A DNA stretch of 37,335 bases from Pontibacter fetidus (GCF_010119545.1 NZ_JAAEAA010000030.1:1-37335); one strand, 5' to 3'; shown: positions 8,280-18,246, counted from the stretch's first letter. Numbers and translations: made by a program. Notes: generated by a model from the letters alone, not told the origin.

Positions 8280-8888
8280 TTACTTTGCTTCGTTGTAACG
8301 TTTTGTTACTTCTTCCCAGTTTACTACGTTCCAGAAAGCACTAATGTAGTCCGGACGACGGTTCTGGTAGTGCAGGTAATACGCGTGCTCCCAAACATCA
8401 AGGCCAAGAATTGGCGTGCCACCACAACCTTCAGCGAACGACATTAACGTGTTGTCCTGGTTAGGAGTAGAGCAGATCTCAAGTTTGCCACCTTTAACAC
8501 AAAGCCATGCCCAACCAGAACCAAATCGGGTAGCCGCAGCTGCATTAAACTTCTCTTTAAACTGGTCGAAAGAACCAAAAGTAGAATTGATCGCATCTGC
8601 CAGTTCGCCAGTTGGCTGACCGCCACCATTCGGAGAAAGTATAGTCCAGAACAGGTTGTGGTTATAGTAACCGCCGCCGTTGTTACGCACTGCTTTGTTT
8701 TCGCCGTCCAGGTTCTGCAGAATCTCTTCAATGCTCTTGCCTTCCATGTCGGTGCCGGCAATGGCTTTGTTCAGGTTATCGGTATAGGCCTGGTGGTGTT
8801 TTGTATGGTGGATCTCCATAGTGCGGGCATCAATGTGCGGCTCCAGGGCATCATAAGCATAAGGTAGTTTCGGAAGTTCGAAAGCCAT
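8280..8888 (-). CDS. Superoxide dismutase, Fe/Mn family
   Basis: A 202-residue iron/manganese superoxide dismutase that converts superoxide to oxygen and hydrogen peroxide. The four metal ligands are in place: His27 ([11 protein letters not shown]), His77 ([11 protein letters not shown]), Asp164 and His168 ([12 protein letters not shown]). The DVWEHAYY signature is intact. There is no export signal, so it is cytoplasmic. The sequence alone does not separate Fe, Mn or cambialistic use. ATG 8888 gives the standard N-terminus ([20 protein letters not shown]). It is convergent with dsbD and shares the terminator region at 8220-8253. Confidence 0.96.
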   Translation of the reverse strand: MAFELPKLPYAYDALEPHIDARTMEIHHTKHHQAYTDNLNKAIAGTDMEGKSIEEILQNLDGENKAVRNNGGGYYNHNLFWTILSPNGGGQPTGELADAINSTFGSFDQFKEKFNAAAATRFGSGWAWLCVKGGKLEICSTPNQDNTLMSFAEGCGGTPILGLDVWEHAYYLHYQNRRPDYISAFWNVVNWEEVTKRYNEAK

Positions 8889-8976
8889 AGTTTTATATAT
8901 TTTTATATGTGAAAAATAACATACGTAGCAATCTTATAGGGTACGTATGCACTCAAACTGTTAGTTTCAAATTTAA

Positions 8977-9432
8977 CTATTTTCTTTTGGCTGCAAAAAA
9001 AGAAGCCATCAGGTCGGCGCACTCCTGGGCCATAATGCCGCTAACCATCTCGGTTTTAGGGTGCAATAAATTACCTACTCTTCTATAACCAACCTTTGGC
9101 TCAGTTGTTCCGAAAACCACACGTTTTAGCTGCGCCCAATAGCTGGCCCCCGCACACATTACGCAAGGCTCTACGGTAACATACAACGTACAGTCGTGTA
9201 AGTATTTGTTGCCCAGGTATTCTGATGCGGCCGTAAAAGCCAGCATTTCGGCATGGGCGGTTACGTCGTTCAGTTTCTCGGTTTGGTTGTAGGCTTTGGC
9301 AATAATGCGGTTGTTGGCAACTATAACAGCCCCGATCGGAATCTCATCTTCTTCAAAAGCCTGCTGTGCCAACCGGTAAGCCTGCTGCATAAAATACTCG
9401 TCACTATAGATCGATAAAATGTCTGTAGCCAT
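8977..9432 (-). CDS. tadA: tRNA adenosine(34) deaminase TadA
   Basis: A 151-residue zinc-dependent nucleoside deaminase. TadA converts A34 to inosine in tRNA-Arg(ACG), allowing CGN decoding. The catalytic site is seen as TAHAEM (zinc ligand His60 and proton shuttle Glu62) and EPCVMCAGA (zinc ligands Cys90 and Cys93). The IPIGAVIV and NDVTAHAE segments are typical of TadA rather than of cytidine or guanine deaminases. The start is ATG 9432. The gene lies upstream (in its own sense) of superoxide dismutase with an 88-base gap; they could be co-transcribed. Confidence 0.93.
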   Translation of the reverse strand: MATDILSIYSDEYFMQQAYRLAQQAFEEDEIPIGAVIVANNRIIAKAYNQTEKLNDVTAHAEMLAFTAASEYLGNKYLHDCTLYVTVEPCVMCAGASYWAQLKRVVFGTTEPKVGYRRVGNLLHPKTEMVSGIMAQECADLMASFFAAKRK

Positions 9433-9504
9433 AGATGTAAAGGTAGAGTGTAAGCAATTTTATAGCAAGTATAAACCAGTTAAACTATAGTTGCAGGTAA
9501 AATG

Positions 9505-9537
9505 CAAAAGCCTTTCCGGGTAAGGGAAAGGCTTTTG
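9505..9537. terminator. Intrinsic terminator
   Basis: A perfect 13-bp stem, CAAAAGCCTTTCC (9505-9517) with GGAAAGGCTTTTG (9525-9537), loop GGGTAAG. It follows the minus-strand exported-protein gene ending at 9557 and isolates it from tadA. Confidence 0.8.
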
Positions 9538-9556
9538 ATGTATGGCGAACTATAAA

Positions 9557-10114
9557 TTACTTTTTGATCTTAACAGAACCCATTATTTCGCGGGCTACGG
9601 GCTGCCAGTCATTTTTAAGCTGGAAAGGCACATGTAAGGTATAAATCTGTAGTTGATTGCCAATGATCGTATACTGCACAATACTGTACTGGTTTACAGG
9701 TTTCAGGTTTGAAGCGCCACGCGTATCAGCTAGCCTCGAAACAAACTCAAACACTATAAATTTCTGCCCATTAATAGTGGTTACTTCCTGCCGTATAAAA
9801 TCAATGTTTGTAAATGTTTCTACCAGGTTGGCCTTGTAAAATTCACGCAACATATCCAGGTCATTTGCCCGGAACGTAGAGCGTTTCTGTGTCAGGCTAA
9901 AGTCTATATTTTTGTCAGGGCTTGTAAAAGCAGCTAAAGGTCTGGTCGTTGCCGGGTACTCACGGGCAATGTCATCATCTGTCATCGGGGTAAAATCCTT
10001 CGGCAGCAAAATGCTGATCTCTTTGGTGATGTTTACCTTCTTAAGTTTTGGTGCTGCAAAGGCAACGCCAGCTATAAAAATGATAATCAGGAATGCTAAA
10101 TAACGCATGTTCAT
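9557..10114 (-). CDS. Small exported protein of unknown function
   Basis: A 185-residue protein with a clear signal peptide (MNMRYLAFLIIIFIAGVAFA, cleavage likely before APKLKK). The mature part looks like alternating strands and helices, with no cysteine or lipobox. The pattern of a strand-rich start (KEISILLPKDFTPM), a central helix pair and a final DWQPVAREIMGSVKI resembles PsbP/DcrB-like folds, but this is an impression, not a match I can prove. Start ATG 10114 or 10108 are both possible. The gene is divergent from aspS and ends at the 9505-9537 terminator. Confidence 0.7.
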   Translation of the reverse strand: MNMRYLAFLIIIFIAGVAFAAPKLKKVNITKEISILLPKDFTPMTDDDIAREYPATTRPLAAFTSPDKNIDFSLTQKRSTFRANDLDMLREFYKANLVETFTNIDFIRQEVTTINGQKFIVFEFVSRLADTRGASNLKPVNQYSIVQYTIIGNQLQIYTLHVPFQLKNDWQPVAREIMGSVKIKK

Positions 10115-10367
10115 AAGGGTTGTGTAGGCAAAGCTATAAATTATTGATCAAATAACAGGCAGTAAGCCAAAGTGGTGCAATTTCTTTGCCAAAAGTTTAA
10201 GGTGCAAATGTGTAATAAGCAGTTTCTGGTGTTTATTGCGCCTTCTGAACAACAAATGCAGGCCCCAAACTATAGGTGACCATGCACTGCAATTGCTGCG
10301 TATACTTTTACTTTCCGATATATGGAAAGCTCCTGCTATTTTAGCTGCAACCTAACGTAACAATTAT

Positions 10368-10375
10368 TACTTTTG
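10368..10375 (+). promoter_or_regulatory. Candidate -7 box (TAnnTTTG) for aspS
   Basis: TACTTTTG matches TAnnTTTG and lies 24 bases before the chosen aspS start (10400). The -33 element is not clear. Transcription from here would favour ATG 10400 over the TTG at 10373. Confidence 0.4.
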
Positions 10376-10399
10376 CGCTATATACTTACACATACTACT

Positions 10400-12169
10400 A
10401 TGCTCCGAACTCATACTTGCGGCGAACTACGAATTGATAATGTAGGCGAAGAAGTTATCCTGACTGGCTGGGTACAGCGCCTGCGCGATAAAGGCGGGAT
10501 GCTCTGGATTGACCTGCGCGACCGTTACGGTATTACGCAACTTAGCTTTGAAGAAGGTTTAACCCCGGAAGCACTGCTGAACCAGGCACGCGAACTGGGC
10601 CGTGAGTTTGTGATAAGAGTAGTTGGTAAAGTAATTGAGCGCGAGTCTAAAAACGATAAAATACCGACCGGTGCCATTGAGCTAAAGGTTACCAAGCTGG
10701 AAGTGCTGAATGCAGCCAAGTTACCGCCTTTCATGATCGAAGATGAAACGGATGGGGGAGACGACCTGCGCATGAAGTACCGTTACCTGGACCTACGCCG
10801 TAACCCTGTGCGCCGTAACCTGGAACTGCGCCACCGCGTGATGCGCGAAACCCGCAATTACCTGGACGGCCTTTACTTTATTGAAGTAGAAACGCCTGTA
10901 CTTATAAAATCTACGCCGGAAGGTGCCCGCGACTTTGTGGTGCCAAGCCGCATGAACCCAGGCGAATTTTACGCCCTGCCACAGTCTCCGCAAACGTTTA
11001 AGCAGCTGCTGATGGTGTCAGGGTTCGATAAGTACTACCAGATCGTAAAATGCTTTAGAGACGAAGACCTACGTGCCGACCGCCAGCCGGAGTTCACCCA
11101 GATAGACTGCGAGCTTTCTTTCGTGACCCAGGAAGATATCCTGAACACTTTTGAAGGGCTGATTCACCACCTGTTCCAGAAAGTGAAAGGCGTTAACCTG
11201 CCTAAAATGCCACGCATGACCTATGCTGATGCGATGCGTTTGTATGGCTCTGATAAGCCGGATACCCGTTTCGGGATGCAGTTCGTGGAGCTGAACAGCC
11301 TGGTTAAGAACAAAGGCTTTAAAGTGTTTGATGATGCCGAGCTTATAGTTGGGATTAACGCGACAGGTGCTGCCAGCTATACCCGTAAGCAACTGGATGA
11401 ACTGACTGACTTTGTAAAGCGTCCGCAGATCGGGGCTACCGGCTTGGTGTACGCGCGAGTGAATGAAGATGGCTCTGTAAAATCATCAGTTGATAAATTC
11501 TATGCTCCGGAAGACCTGGCGGAGTGGGCTGCGGCTTTCAATGCCAAACCTGGCGACCTGCTGCTGGTATTGGCCGGCGGAAAAGACAAAACCCGCAAAG
11601 CCCTGAACGAGCTGCGCCTGGAAATGGGAACTCGACTTGGCTTACGCGATAAAGATACGTTCTCGGCACTGTGGGTAGTAGACTTCCCGCTGCTGGAGTG
11701 GGACGAAGAAATGGGCCGTTTCCATGCCATGCACCACCCTTTCACATCGCCTAAGCCGGAAGATTTAGAGCTGATCGATGACCGTCCTAGCGATATCCGT
11801 GCGAATGCTTATGATATGGTTATCAATGGCGTTGAAGTGGGCGGTGGCTCTATTCGTATTCACGACCGCCGTTTGCAGGAGCAGATGTTCCGTTTACTGG
11901 GCTTCTCAAACGACGAAGCAAAAGCCCAGTTCGGATTCCTGATGGAGGCCTTTGAATACGGTGCGCCGCCACACGGTGGTATCGCCTTCGGTTTCGACAG
12001 ACTTTGCTCTATTTTCGGCGGTTCTGATTCTATCCGCGATTACATTGCCTTCCCGAAAAACAATTCTGGCCGCGATGTTATGATTGATGCCCCGTCTCCA
12101 ATATCGGATGCGCAGCTTGATGAACTGCACATTAAGATGAGAAATATTACTGCTCCTGAAAAGAAGTAA
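10400..12169 (+). CDS. aspS: Aspartate--tRNA ligase (bacterial type)
   Basis: A 589-residue class II aminoacyl-tRNA synthetase charging tRNA-Asp. The N-terminal OB-fold anticodon-binding domain ([11 protein letters not shown]... [16 protein letters not shown]), the class II core with motif 2 ([18 protein letters not shown]), a GAD insertion domain around residues 280-410, and motif 3 ([10 protein letters not shown]) are all present. The GAD domain marks the bacterial rather than archaeal type. ATG 10400 is chosen since the family starts at MLRTHTCG; the upstream extension would start with TTG and overlap the promoter box. This coding stretch is almost free of the CTATAG word common elsewhere in the window, as might be expected of a highly expressed gene. 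Confidence 0.97.
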   Translation: MLRTHTCGELRIDNVGEEVILTGWVQRLRDKGGMLWIDLRDRYGITQLSFEEGLTPEALLNQARELGREFVIRVVGKVIERESKNDKIPTGAIELKVTKLEVLNAAKLPPFMIEDETDGGDDLRMKYRYLDLRRNPVRRNLELRHRVMRETRNYLDGLYFIEVETPVLIKSTPEGARDFVVPSRMNPGEFYALPQSPQTFKQLLMVSGFDKYYQIVKCFRDEDLRADRQPEFTQIDCELSFVTQEDILNTFEGLIHHLFQKVKGVNLPKMPRMTYADAMRLYGSDKPDTRFGMQFVELNSLVKNKGFKVFDDAELIVGINATGAASYTRKQLDELTDFVKRPQIGATGLVYARVNEDGSVKSSVDKFYAPEDLAEWAAAFNAKPGDLLLVLAGGKDKTRKALNELRLEMGTRLGLRDKDTFSALWVVDFPLLEWDEEMGRFHAMHHPFTSPKPEDLELIDDRPSDIRANAYDMVINGVEVGGGSIRIHDRRLQEQMFRLLGFSNDEAKAQFGFLMEAFEYGAPPHGGIAFGFDRLCSIFGGSDSIRDYIAFPKNNSGRDVMIDAPSPISDAQLDELHIKMRNITAPEKK

Positions 12170-12188
12170 CAACTATAAGCTATAGTTC

Positions 12189-12224
12189 AAAAGCCTGTAG
12201 CAGCCATGTTACAGGCTTTTTTGT
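12189..12224 (+). terminator. Intrinsic terminator after aspS
   Basis: An 11-bp perfect stem, AAAAGCCTGTA (12189-12199) with TACAGGCTTTT (12210-12220), then TTTTG, 20 bases after the aspS stop. Confidence 0.85.
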
Positions 12225-12292
12225 TTGGTATTGGATTTATAGACCCCGTATCGCGCACAGCTCCTGCAAGAGTCTATTGTTACTATTTTTAA

Positions 12293-12347
12293 CCTCACCC
12301 CAACCCTCTCCTTTTAAAAAGGGCCTCTACCCCAAAACAGGAGAGGG
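12293..12347. repeat. CCCTCTCC...GGAGAGGG stem-forming intergenic repeat
   Basis: CCTCTCC and GGAGAGG arms surround CTTTTAAAAAGGG. Similar pyrimidine-rich pieces appear at 12419-12452, 12500-12531 and 30839-30910. The form suggests a dispersed stem-loop element. Confidence 0.5.
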
Positions 12348-12370
12348 AATTTTTTACCTACTACTTCATT

Positions 12371-12410
12371 TGTCATCCTGAAAGGATCTTGTGGCAAGGG
12401 AGGTTAAGCC
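12371..12410. repeat. TGTCATCCTG...GGTTAAGCC intergenic repeat
   Basis: Begins TGTCATCCTGAAAGGATCTT and ends AGGGAGGTTAAGCC. The last 14 bases recur in reverse complement at 23340-23353 between nuoF and nuoG, where the rest of the element is also recognisable out to 23379. Confidence 0.6.
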
Positions 12411-12596
12411 TTTGCTATTACACACCCTGCCCCTCTCAAGAAGGGAGTTTCTGCTATTGCTATAATTTGCTTTATAGTTTCATAGTTAACGTTTATCATC
12501 CCCCTGCCCCCTTCAAAGGGGGACTTTCTGCTACTGCTTGTCCGACTGTCATTTCGGCTCAAGGAAAAATCTATACCAACTATAGCTGAAAGCCAC

Positions 12597-12857
12597 GAGC
12601 GGACAGGGCGCGACCTGTCCCTACAAAACTATAGCCACGATCAATCTCGAGGCTTATCGGATCAAACTATAGATAGCGGTTAGTAGTAGAAAGACGGGGC
12701 CTCCCGGCCGTGAGGGCACCAAAGCCAGATTGAAACAATAGGTAAATTAAGCTCCCAGGATTGGAAGAAGCTATAGAAGGATAGCTTGCTTTAAGGAAGG
12801 AAGTATAGACTTCAACTATAAACTGTATAAGATCCATCGACTACGCTCGAAATGACA
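12597..12857 (+). repeat. Composite dispersed repeat, copy A
   Basis: Starts with the near-palindrome at 12601-12620 (GGACAGGGCGCGACCTGTCC), runs through a strongly conserved block (12691-12782, containing GACGGGGCCTCCC and GAGGGCACCAAAG) and ends with ATCGACTACGCTCGAAATGA next to 12857. The reverse complement of 30433-30785 aligns along nearly its whole length, with one extra stretch in that copy. No reading frame is conserved, so this looks like a non-coding, REP- or MITE-like element. Confidence 0.7.
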
Positions 12858-12918
12858 ATACCGAAGCTATAAGAAATTATGACTCCATTACTAACTACTG
12901 TCAGGAAAAGATAACAAA

Positions 12919-12947
12919 AAAGGCTGCCCTTTTACAGAGCAGCCTTT
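12919..12947 (-). terminator. Terminator after nuoN
   Basis: AAAGGCTGC (12919-12927) pairs with GCAGCCTTT (12939-12947). Read on the minus strand the stem is followed by a T-run. It lies 20 bases past the nuoN stop. Confidence 0.8.
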
Positions 12948-12967
12948 AAATATTTTATAATTTCCTA

Positions 12968-14353
12968 TTACAGCATGTTGCTTACCAAACCAGGCGCGAT
13001 ACCGAACAGGATGGTAAGTATAGTACAGATGATCAGAACCAAGGCAGCGAAGCCGCTAACAGGTACTTTAGTGTTTTCACCAGCTGGTTGCATGTACATG
13101 GCAATTACTACTTTGATATAATAGTAGATACCAACAGCTGCAAGTATAACAGCTAACACTACAAGCCATGTCAGGTTACCAGTTGCTATTACTGCTGAGA
13201 ACACGAACAGTTTACCGAAGAAACCAGCTGTAAGCGGAATACCCGCTAACGAGAACATAGATACTGTCATTACAAAGGCAAGCAGCGGGTTTGTTTTGCC
13301 AAGACCGTTAAAGGCAGCAAAAGATTGATTTCCTTCACGAGCATCTTCTACCAATTTTAGTACGCCAAATGACATTACGGAAGCCACCGCATAAGACAGT
13401 GAATAGAAGAAGATCGCGTTTTCTGACAGGTCATTGAAAGCAACCAGCGTCATAAGCAGGTAACCCGCATGCGAAATTGATGAGTAAGCCAGCATACGCT
13501 TTACGCTTGGCTGAATTACCGCACCAATATTACCAACTACGAGTGTCAAGACTGTAATGGCAATAACAGTCGGGAACCAGGATGTGAAGGAACCTTCGAA
13601 AGCTGCATTCATTAATTTATAGAAAGCCGCCACACCAGCAGTTTTAACTACAGTAGCCATAAACGTGGTAAAGAACGTTGGCGTACCCTCGTACACGTCC
13701 GGCGTCCAGAAGTGGAACGGAGCAGCAGCTATCTTAAAGGAGATACCAATCACTAAGAGCAGCAGACCCATCGTGAACATAGTATTCATTGTACCATCTG
13801 CCATTACATTGGCTGCACCTATCTCTGTAATGTCAAACGTACCGGTCGCACCGTAGATCAGAACGATACCGAATAGCAGCACACCTGTAAAGAACGAACC
13901 CATCAGGAAGTACTTCAGAGCAGCTTCGTTAGAGCGCAGGCTGCGTTTGTTGCTACCTGCCAGCACATACATCGCAATCGACAGAATCTCGATACCGATG
14001 AACAGCATGATCAGGTTCTCATAGGCTACCATCATAATGGCACCTACCAGCGAGAACAGCAGCAGAGAGTAGTATTCAGCCAGGTTCTCGTCTTCCGCAT
14101 CAATATAGCTTTGCGAGAACGGAAGGATAAGCAACGTCGTCAGCACCATAATGCCCGTAAAAGCCACCGCATAGTTGTCGATGGTGAGCATGTTGTTGAA
14201 ATAGGTCTGGGTATTGTTCCAGCCAAGCAGGTTCACACCAAACACCACTATCAGGAACAGCAGGGCCAGCGGCAATAATATTTTCTTAGACTTCAGGAAA
14301 CCTACAAAAAGGTTAACGATGCCAAAAACTGAAAGAAGTATGATCGAGGTCAT
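12968..14353 (-). CDS. nuoN: NADH-quinone oxidoreductase subunit N
   Basis: A 461-residue polytopic protein, one of the three antiporter-like (Mrp-type) proton-pumping subunits of the complex I membrane arm. The proton-antiporter core is visible as the FKIAAAPFHFWTPDVYEG segment, with the conserved membrane Lys, and VKRMLAYSSISHAGYLLM, the signature that places it in the NuoN/M/L group. The position as last gene after nuoM and the length fit NuoN. It begins 20 bases after the nuoM stop and ends before a terminator, closing the nuoKLMN unit. Confidence 0.96.
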   Translation of the reverse strand: MTSIILLSVFGIVNLFVGFLKSKKILLPLALLFLIVVFGVNLLGWNNTQTYFNNMLTIDNYAVAFTGIMVLTTLLILPFSQSYIDAEDENLAEYYSLLLFSLVGAIMMVAYENLIMLFIGIEILSIAMYVLAGSNKRSLRSNEAALKYFLMGSFFTGVLLFGIVLIYGATGTFDITEIGAANVMADGTMNTMFTMGLLLLVIGISFKIAAAPFHFWTPDVYEGTPTFFTTFMATVVKTAGVAAFYKLMNAAFEGSFTSWFPTVIAITVLTLVVGNIGAVIQPSVKRMLAYSSISHAGYLLMTLVAFNDLSENAIFFYSLSYAVASVMSFGVLKLVEDAREGNQSFAAFNGLGKTNPLLAFVMTVSMFSLAGIPLTAGFFGKLFVFSAVIATGNLTWLVVLAVILAAVGIYYYIKVVIAMYMQPAGENTKVPVSGFAALVLIICTILTILFGIAPGLVSNML

Positions 14354-14373
14354 GTCGTCGTATTTCCTGTTAA

Positions 14374-15837
14374 TTAGCGGTTAATGATGTTCAGCAGGTT
14401 ACCTACAGCCGGCTCCGAAATGCTCAGGAACGTGTTCGGGAACAATCCGATCCAGAATACCATAATTACCAGCGGTATAAGTACAGCTTTTTCATTGAAT
14501 GTCAGGTCGGTAAAAGCTTCTGTATGCTCAGACTTCGTGCCGAACATCACACCCTGGAACATGCGCAGCATATAAACTGAACTAAGTATAATGGTTAAGC
14601 CAGCCACAGCGCCAAACCACGCATTGTAATTGTAAACACCTAGCAGCAACAGGAACTCACCCACAAAACCGTTTGTAAGCGGCAGCGCTACCGAACCCAG
14701 CAACAGGATCATGAAGAAGATCGAAAGTGCTTTTGCATTCTGCGTGATACCACCCAGGCTTGTAATTTCTCTTGTGTTGGTTCTTCTGTAAATGATTTCG
14801 ATGATGAAGAACAGACCGGTTACGTTGATACCGTGGCTTAGCATCTGGATAACGCCACCTTGCAGGCCTTGCTCGTTCAGGGTAAAGATACCCGCTGCAA
14901 TAAGGCCAACGTGTGCGATAGATGAATAAGCGATCAGGCGCTTCAGGTCGTGCTGACGAATAGCGATAACCGATCCGTAAACGATACCGATGATAGAAAG
15001 GATAAGCACCAGCTCATCCCACTGGCTCACACCCATTGGCACAACCGGCAGTAACCAGCGCAGCACCCCATAAATACCCATTTTCAGCATGATACCGGAA
15101 AGCAACATCGTAGCCTGTGTAGGCGACTCGGTGTAGGTATCCGGCTGCCAGGTATGGAACGGGAACACCGGCATTTTAATAGCGAAGGCAATGAACAGGA
15201 ACCAGAAGATCCAGCTCTGCGACTCAGCACTTAACGCCAGTTGGTAGAACGCCTGCACATCAGATGAATGCGCTGCTAATTCGGTAGCTCCTGTCTGGAA
15301 GTAGAGGTATACAAATGCGGCCAGCATGAAAAGTGAACCGAAGATAGTATACACGAAGAACTTGAACGTAACTGGAATGCGGTTAACGCCACCCCAGATC
15401 GCGGCAATAAAGTAGATCGGAATAAGAGCCACTTCCCAGAAGAAGTAGAACAGGAATGCATCCAGCGCCACAAACACACCAATAAGGCCGGTCTGCATGA
15501 ACAGGATCAGCGCGTAAAAAGCGTTCGGGTTCTTATAGTCGTGCTTAAAGGCCGAAAGTATGATCAGCGGAACCAGGAACGTGGTCAGCAATACCATCAG
15601 TAAGCTGATACCGTCCATACCGATATGGAAACCGATACCGGCATTTTCTACCCAAGGTAAGTTAAGTTCGAACTGCGTAGCACCGCTTGCCGCATCAAAA
15701 CCTGTAGTTGCAACTATAGCTATGGCAAACTCAACTAAAGCTGCCACAAAAGCCACTTTCTTGGCACCTTGTCCTTTTATCAGCAGCACCAGAAGTGCAG
15801 CTAAGGCAGGCCAGAAAAGTAAAAGAGCTGTTATCAT
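14374..15837 (-). CDS. nuoM: NADH-quinone oxidoreductase subunit M
   Basis: A 487-residue antiporter-like membrane subunit of complex I. It has the FAIKMPVFPFHTWQPDTYTE motif and the LKRLIAYSSIAHVGLI motif, plus the conserved Glu in an early transmembrane helix (FFWEVALIPIYF) that is essential in E. coli NuoM. About 14 hydrophobic helices are visible. It lies 12 bases after nuoL and 20 before nuoN, so it is clearly part of the same transcript. Confidence 0.96.
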   Translation of the reverse strand: MITALLLFWPALAALLVLLIKGQGAKKVAFVAALVEFAIAIVATTGFDAASGATQFELNLPWVENAGIGFHIGMDGISLLMVLLTTFLVPLIILSAFKHDYKNPNAFYALILFMQTGLIGVFVALDAFLFYFFWEVALIPIYFIAAIWGGVNRIPVTFKFFVYTIFGSLFMLAAFVYLYFQTGATELAAHSSDVQAFYQLALSAESQSWIFWFLFIAFAIKMPVFPFHTWQPDTYTESPTQATMLLSGIMLKMGIYGVLRWLLPVVPMGVSQWDELVLILSIIGIVYGSVIAIRQHDLKRLIAYSSIAHVGLIAAGIFTLNEQGLQGGVIQMLSHGINVTGLFFIIEIIYRRTNTREITSLGGITQNAKALSIFFMILLLGSVALPLTNGFVGEFLLLLGVYNYNAWFGAVAGLTIILSSVYMLRMFQGVMFGTKSEHTEAFTDLTFNEKAVLIPLVIMVFWIGLFPNTFLSISEPAVGNLLNIINR

Positions 15838-15849
15838 CTTCTAAGAACC

Positions 15850-17814
15850 TTATCCGATAAAGAAATTTAAAAACAGAATCAGAGCAATGCTTACCACCAT
15901 GATCAGGATATAAAACCCGATAGCACCGCTTTGTGCAAAGCGAAGTGTACGGCTGCTCTGTACTACAAACTTACCTACACCATTTACTACGCCATCCACT
16001 ATTACCACATCAAACACTTTGTGGAAGATAGAAGATAACCACATGATAGGGCGAACGATGATGGCGTTGTATAATTCGTCGATGTAATACTTATTGTAGA
16101 TCAGATTGTGGATAGGAGAAAGCTTGGTGCCTTCTGCTGCCGGAACCTGCTTTTTGCTCACATACATCACATAAGCCAGGATAATAGCTACCACAGCCAC
16201 TGCTACCGAAATACCCATCAACATCCATTCCGTCGAGTGCTCTATATGTAGTGGTGCAACTGCTGCAGCATTAGCAACCTGCGCATAACCATAAATAGGG
16301 GCTAGGTAGTTTTGCAGCAGGTGCATGTTCTCGCCAAACACAGCCGGAATTCCAAGGAATCCACCTATAGTTGAAAGTATAGCCAGCACGATCAGCGGCA
16401 AAGTCATCGAGATAGGAGATTCGTGCAGGTGCGATTTCTGAGCTTCTGTGCCACGGAACGTGCCAAAGAACGTTAAGAACACCAAACGGAACATGTAGAA
16501 CGACGTCATGAACGAAGTCAGCAGGCCAAGTCCCCACATTAGTTTATTGTGTTCCCAAACATGCGCCAGCAACTCATCTTTAGAGAAGAAACCTGCGAAC
16601 GGCGGAATACCGGCAATGGCCAGCGTACCGATCAGGAATGTAAGGAATGTAATTGGCAGATACTTGCGCAAGCCACCCATGTAACGGATATCCTGCTCGT
16701 TGCTCATGGCGTGGATAACTGAACCAGCACCTAAGAACAGAAGCGCTTTAAAGAATGCGTGCGTAAGAACGTGGAAGATTGACGAATCGAAGGCCATCAC
16801 GCCAAGTGCCAGGAACATATAACCTAACTGCGAAACAGTAGAGTAAGCCAGTACCTTTTTAATATCGTTTTGCGCCAGACCTATGGTTGCGGCTAGCAAG
16901 GCAGTTGCAATACCAACTATAGCGATCACTTCCATGGTAGTAGGAGCCAGCACATACAGCACGTTCGAGCGAAGCACCATGTAAATACCAGCCGTAACCA
17001 TGGTTGCCGCGTGTATCAGGGCAGAAACCGGAGTAGGACCCGCCATCGCATCTGGTAACCAGGTAAACAACGGAATTTGAGCACTTTTACCCATCGCACC
17101 TACAAACAGCAGCAGGGTAATCGCGATCATTACTGTAGAATCGATACCACCAGTGTAGCGGGCAGCCTCAGCGAAAACCTGCGGATAGCTAACCGAACCG
17201 AATGTGATAAAGATCAGGAAAATACCTAGCAGGAAGCCTAAGTCACCGATACGGTTCATGACGAAGGCTTTCTTGGCAGCATTGTTATAGTTGGTGTTCT
17301 TGTTCCAGAAACCGATCAGCAGGTACGAGCACAGACCTACACCTTCCCAGCCTACGAACATCATCACGTAGTTAGAGCCCATTACAAGCAGTAACATCGA
17401 GAACATGAACAGGTTAATGAAAGCGAAGAACTTACCGAAGTTCTCGTCGTGGCTCATGTAACCAGCCGAGTACAGGTGAATCAGGAAACCAATACCGGTT
17501 ACCATCAGCATCATCAGCAGCGTTAGCTGGTCAATCAGGAACGAGAAACCGATCTGCATATCGCCAACCGAGATCCAGTTATAAAAATCGACAGTGTACG
17601 CGCGGCTGCCATTGGCTGTAAAATCAACGAAAAGGTATACCGAGATAAGGAAGGAAGCCAGCACGGTGCCGCAGCCTATCAGACTTACCATACCCTTTGC
17701 GAGCTTCCTGTTGCCAAGCCCGTTCACGATAAAGCCGATCAAAGGCAGCAGCGGAATGAGCAAACAGAGCAGTGCCATCGCCTGGTTATTGAAGGGCATT
17801 ACAATCTCTTGCAT
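15850..17814 (-). CDS. nuoL: NADH-quinone oxidoreductase subunit L
   Basis: A 654-residue antiporter-like subunit, the distal end of the membrane arm. It contains GWEGVGLCSYLLIGFW (with the conserved Glu), KSAQIPLFTWLPDAMAGPTP and IKKVLAYSTVSQLGYMFLA. The C-terminal extension beyond the antiporter core (after about residue 480) would form the long lateral helix and anchoring helix. ATG 17814 gives MQEIVMPFNNQ; an ATG at 17799 is an alternative. The gap to nuoK is 44 bases. Confidence 0.96.
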   Translation of the reverse strand: MQEIVMPFNNQAMALLCLLIPLLPLIGFIVNGLGNRKLAKGMVSLIGCGTVLASFLISVYLFVDFTANGSRAYTVDFYNWISVGDMQIGFSFLIDQLTLLMMLMVTGIGFLIHLYSAGYMSHDENFGKFFAFINLFMFSMLLLVMGSNYVMMFVGWEGVGLCSYLLIGFWNKNTNYNNAAKKAFVMNRIGDLGFLLGIFLIFITFGSVSYPQVFAEAARYTGGIDSTVMIAITLLLFVGAMGKSAQIPLFTWLPDAMAGPTPVSALIHAATMVTAGIYMVLRSNVLYVLAPTTMEVIAIVGIATALLAATIGLAQNDIKKVLAYSTVSQLGYMFLALGVMAFDSSIFHVLTHAFFKALLFLGAGSVIHAMSNEQDIRYMGGLRKYLPITFLTFLIGTLAIAGIPPFAGFFSKDELLAHVWEHNKLMWGLGLLTSFMTSFYMFRLVFLTFFGTFRGTEAQKSHLHESPISMTLPLIVLAILSTIGGFLGIPAVFGENMHLLQNYLAPIYGYAQVANAAAVAPLHIEHSTEWMLMGISVAVAVVAIILAYVMYVSKKQVPAAEGTKLSPIHNLIYNKYYIDELYNAIIVRPIMWLSSIFHKVFDVVIVDGVVNGVGKFVVQSSRTLRFAQSGAIGFYILIMVVSIALILFLNFFIG

Positions 17815-17858
17815 CTAATTTGTATTAAGTTAAGCTATTGTAGATTAGATTTCGGGGC

Positions 17859-18188
17859 TTACCACTTCAGGCGGTTAAGCAACTGCACGTCCGTAGAGCG
17901 TATGTTACGGTAGATCATTACTATAATGGCCAGGCCAACGCAAACTTCGGCAGCGGCCACCGCCATAATGAAAAACACGAAAACCTGTCCGGTGGCGTCG
18001 CCGCGGTAAGATGCCAGTGCGGTAAGTAACACGTTTACAGCGTTCAGCATCAGCTCCACACACATAAAGATGATGATGGCATTGCGTCTGGTAAGTACGC
18101 CAATTACGCCGATCGCGAAAAGCGCTGTGCTGAAGAACAGGTAATATTCCAGCGGAACGGTTCTGATTATTTCAGGTATCTGGTTCAT
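17859..18188 (-). CDS. nuoK: NADH-quinone oxidoreductase subunit K
   Basis: A 109-residue protein with three transmembrane helices. The conserved membrane glutamates of NuoK are seen in IFMCVELMLNAVNVLL and AVAAAEVCVGLAIIV; they are part of the proton path. It is the first gene of the nuoKLMN half and is separated from nuoJ by 1.9 kb containing two opposite-strand genes. The start is ATG 18188, with a promoter candidate about 60 bases upstream. Confidence 0.96.
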   Translation of the reverse strand: MNQIPEIIRTVPLEYYLFFSTALFAIGVIGVLTRRNAIIIFMCVELMLNAVNVLLTALASYRGDATGQVFVFFIMAVAAAEVCVGLAIIVMIYRNIRSTDVQLLNRLKW

Positions 18189-18246
18189 TTTCTGTGTAGT
18201 CCGAACGTAGTCCTACTATTAAAGTATAATCCAATATTTCGTGCCG

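Larger units (their letters stand above)
12225..12912. other. Gene-free repeat region between aspS and nuoN
   Basis: About 690 bases with no credible gene. It is a patchwork of dispersed elements: CAGCTCCTGC-type sequence (about 12253-12275, also near 30391-30410), pyrimidine-rich CCCTCTCC/GGAGAGGG stem sequence (12293-12347), TGTCAT-type elements (12371-12410, 12547-12572), a CCCCCTTCAAAGGGGG stem (about 12507-12523), and a 260-base composite element (12597-12857). Most of these have relatives at 30.2-31.0 kb. Confidence 0.7.

Noticed and set aside
12389..12589. Open frame of 66 codons on the plus strand in the aspS-nuoN gap
   Set aside because: It runs through several dispersed repeats, the product is low in meaningful pattern (Pro/Cys-rich repeat translation), and no start signal is seen.
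12225..12912. Degenerate CRISPR array or phage remnant in the repeat region
   Set aside because: Repeats are of different types, not regularly spaced, and several have inverted copies elsewhere; no cas or phage gene is near.
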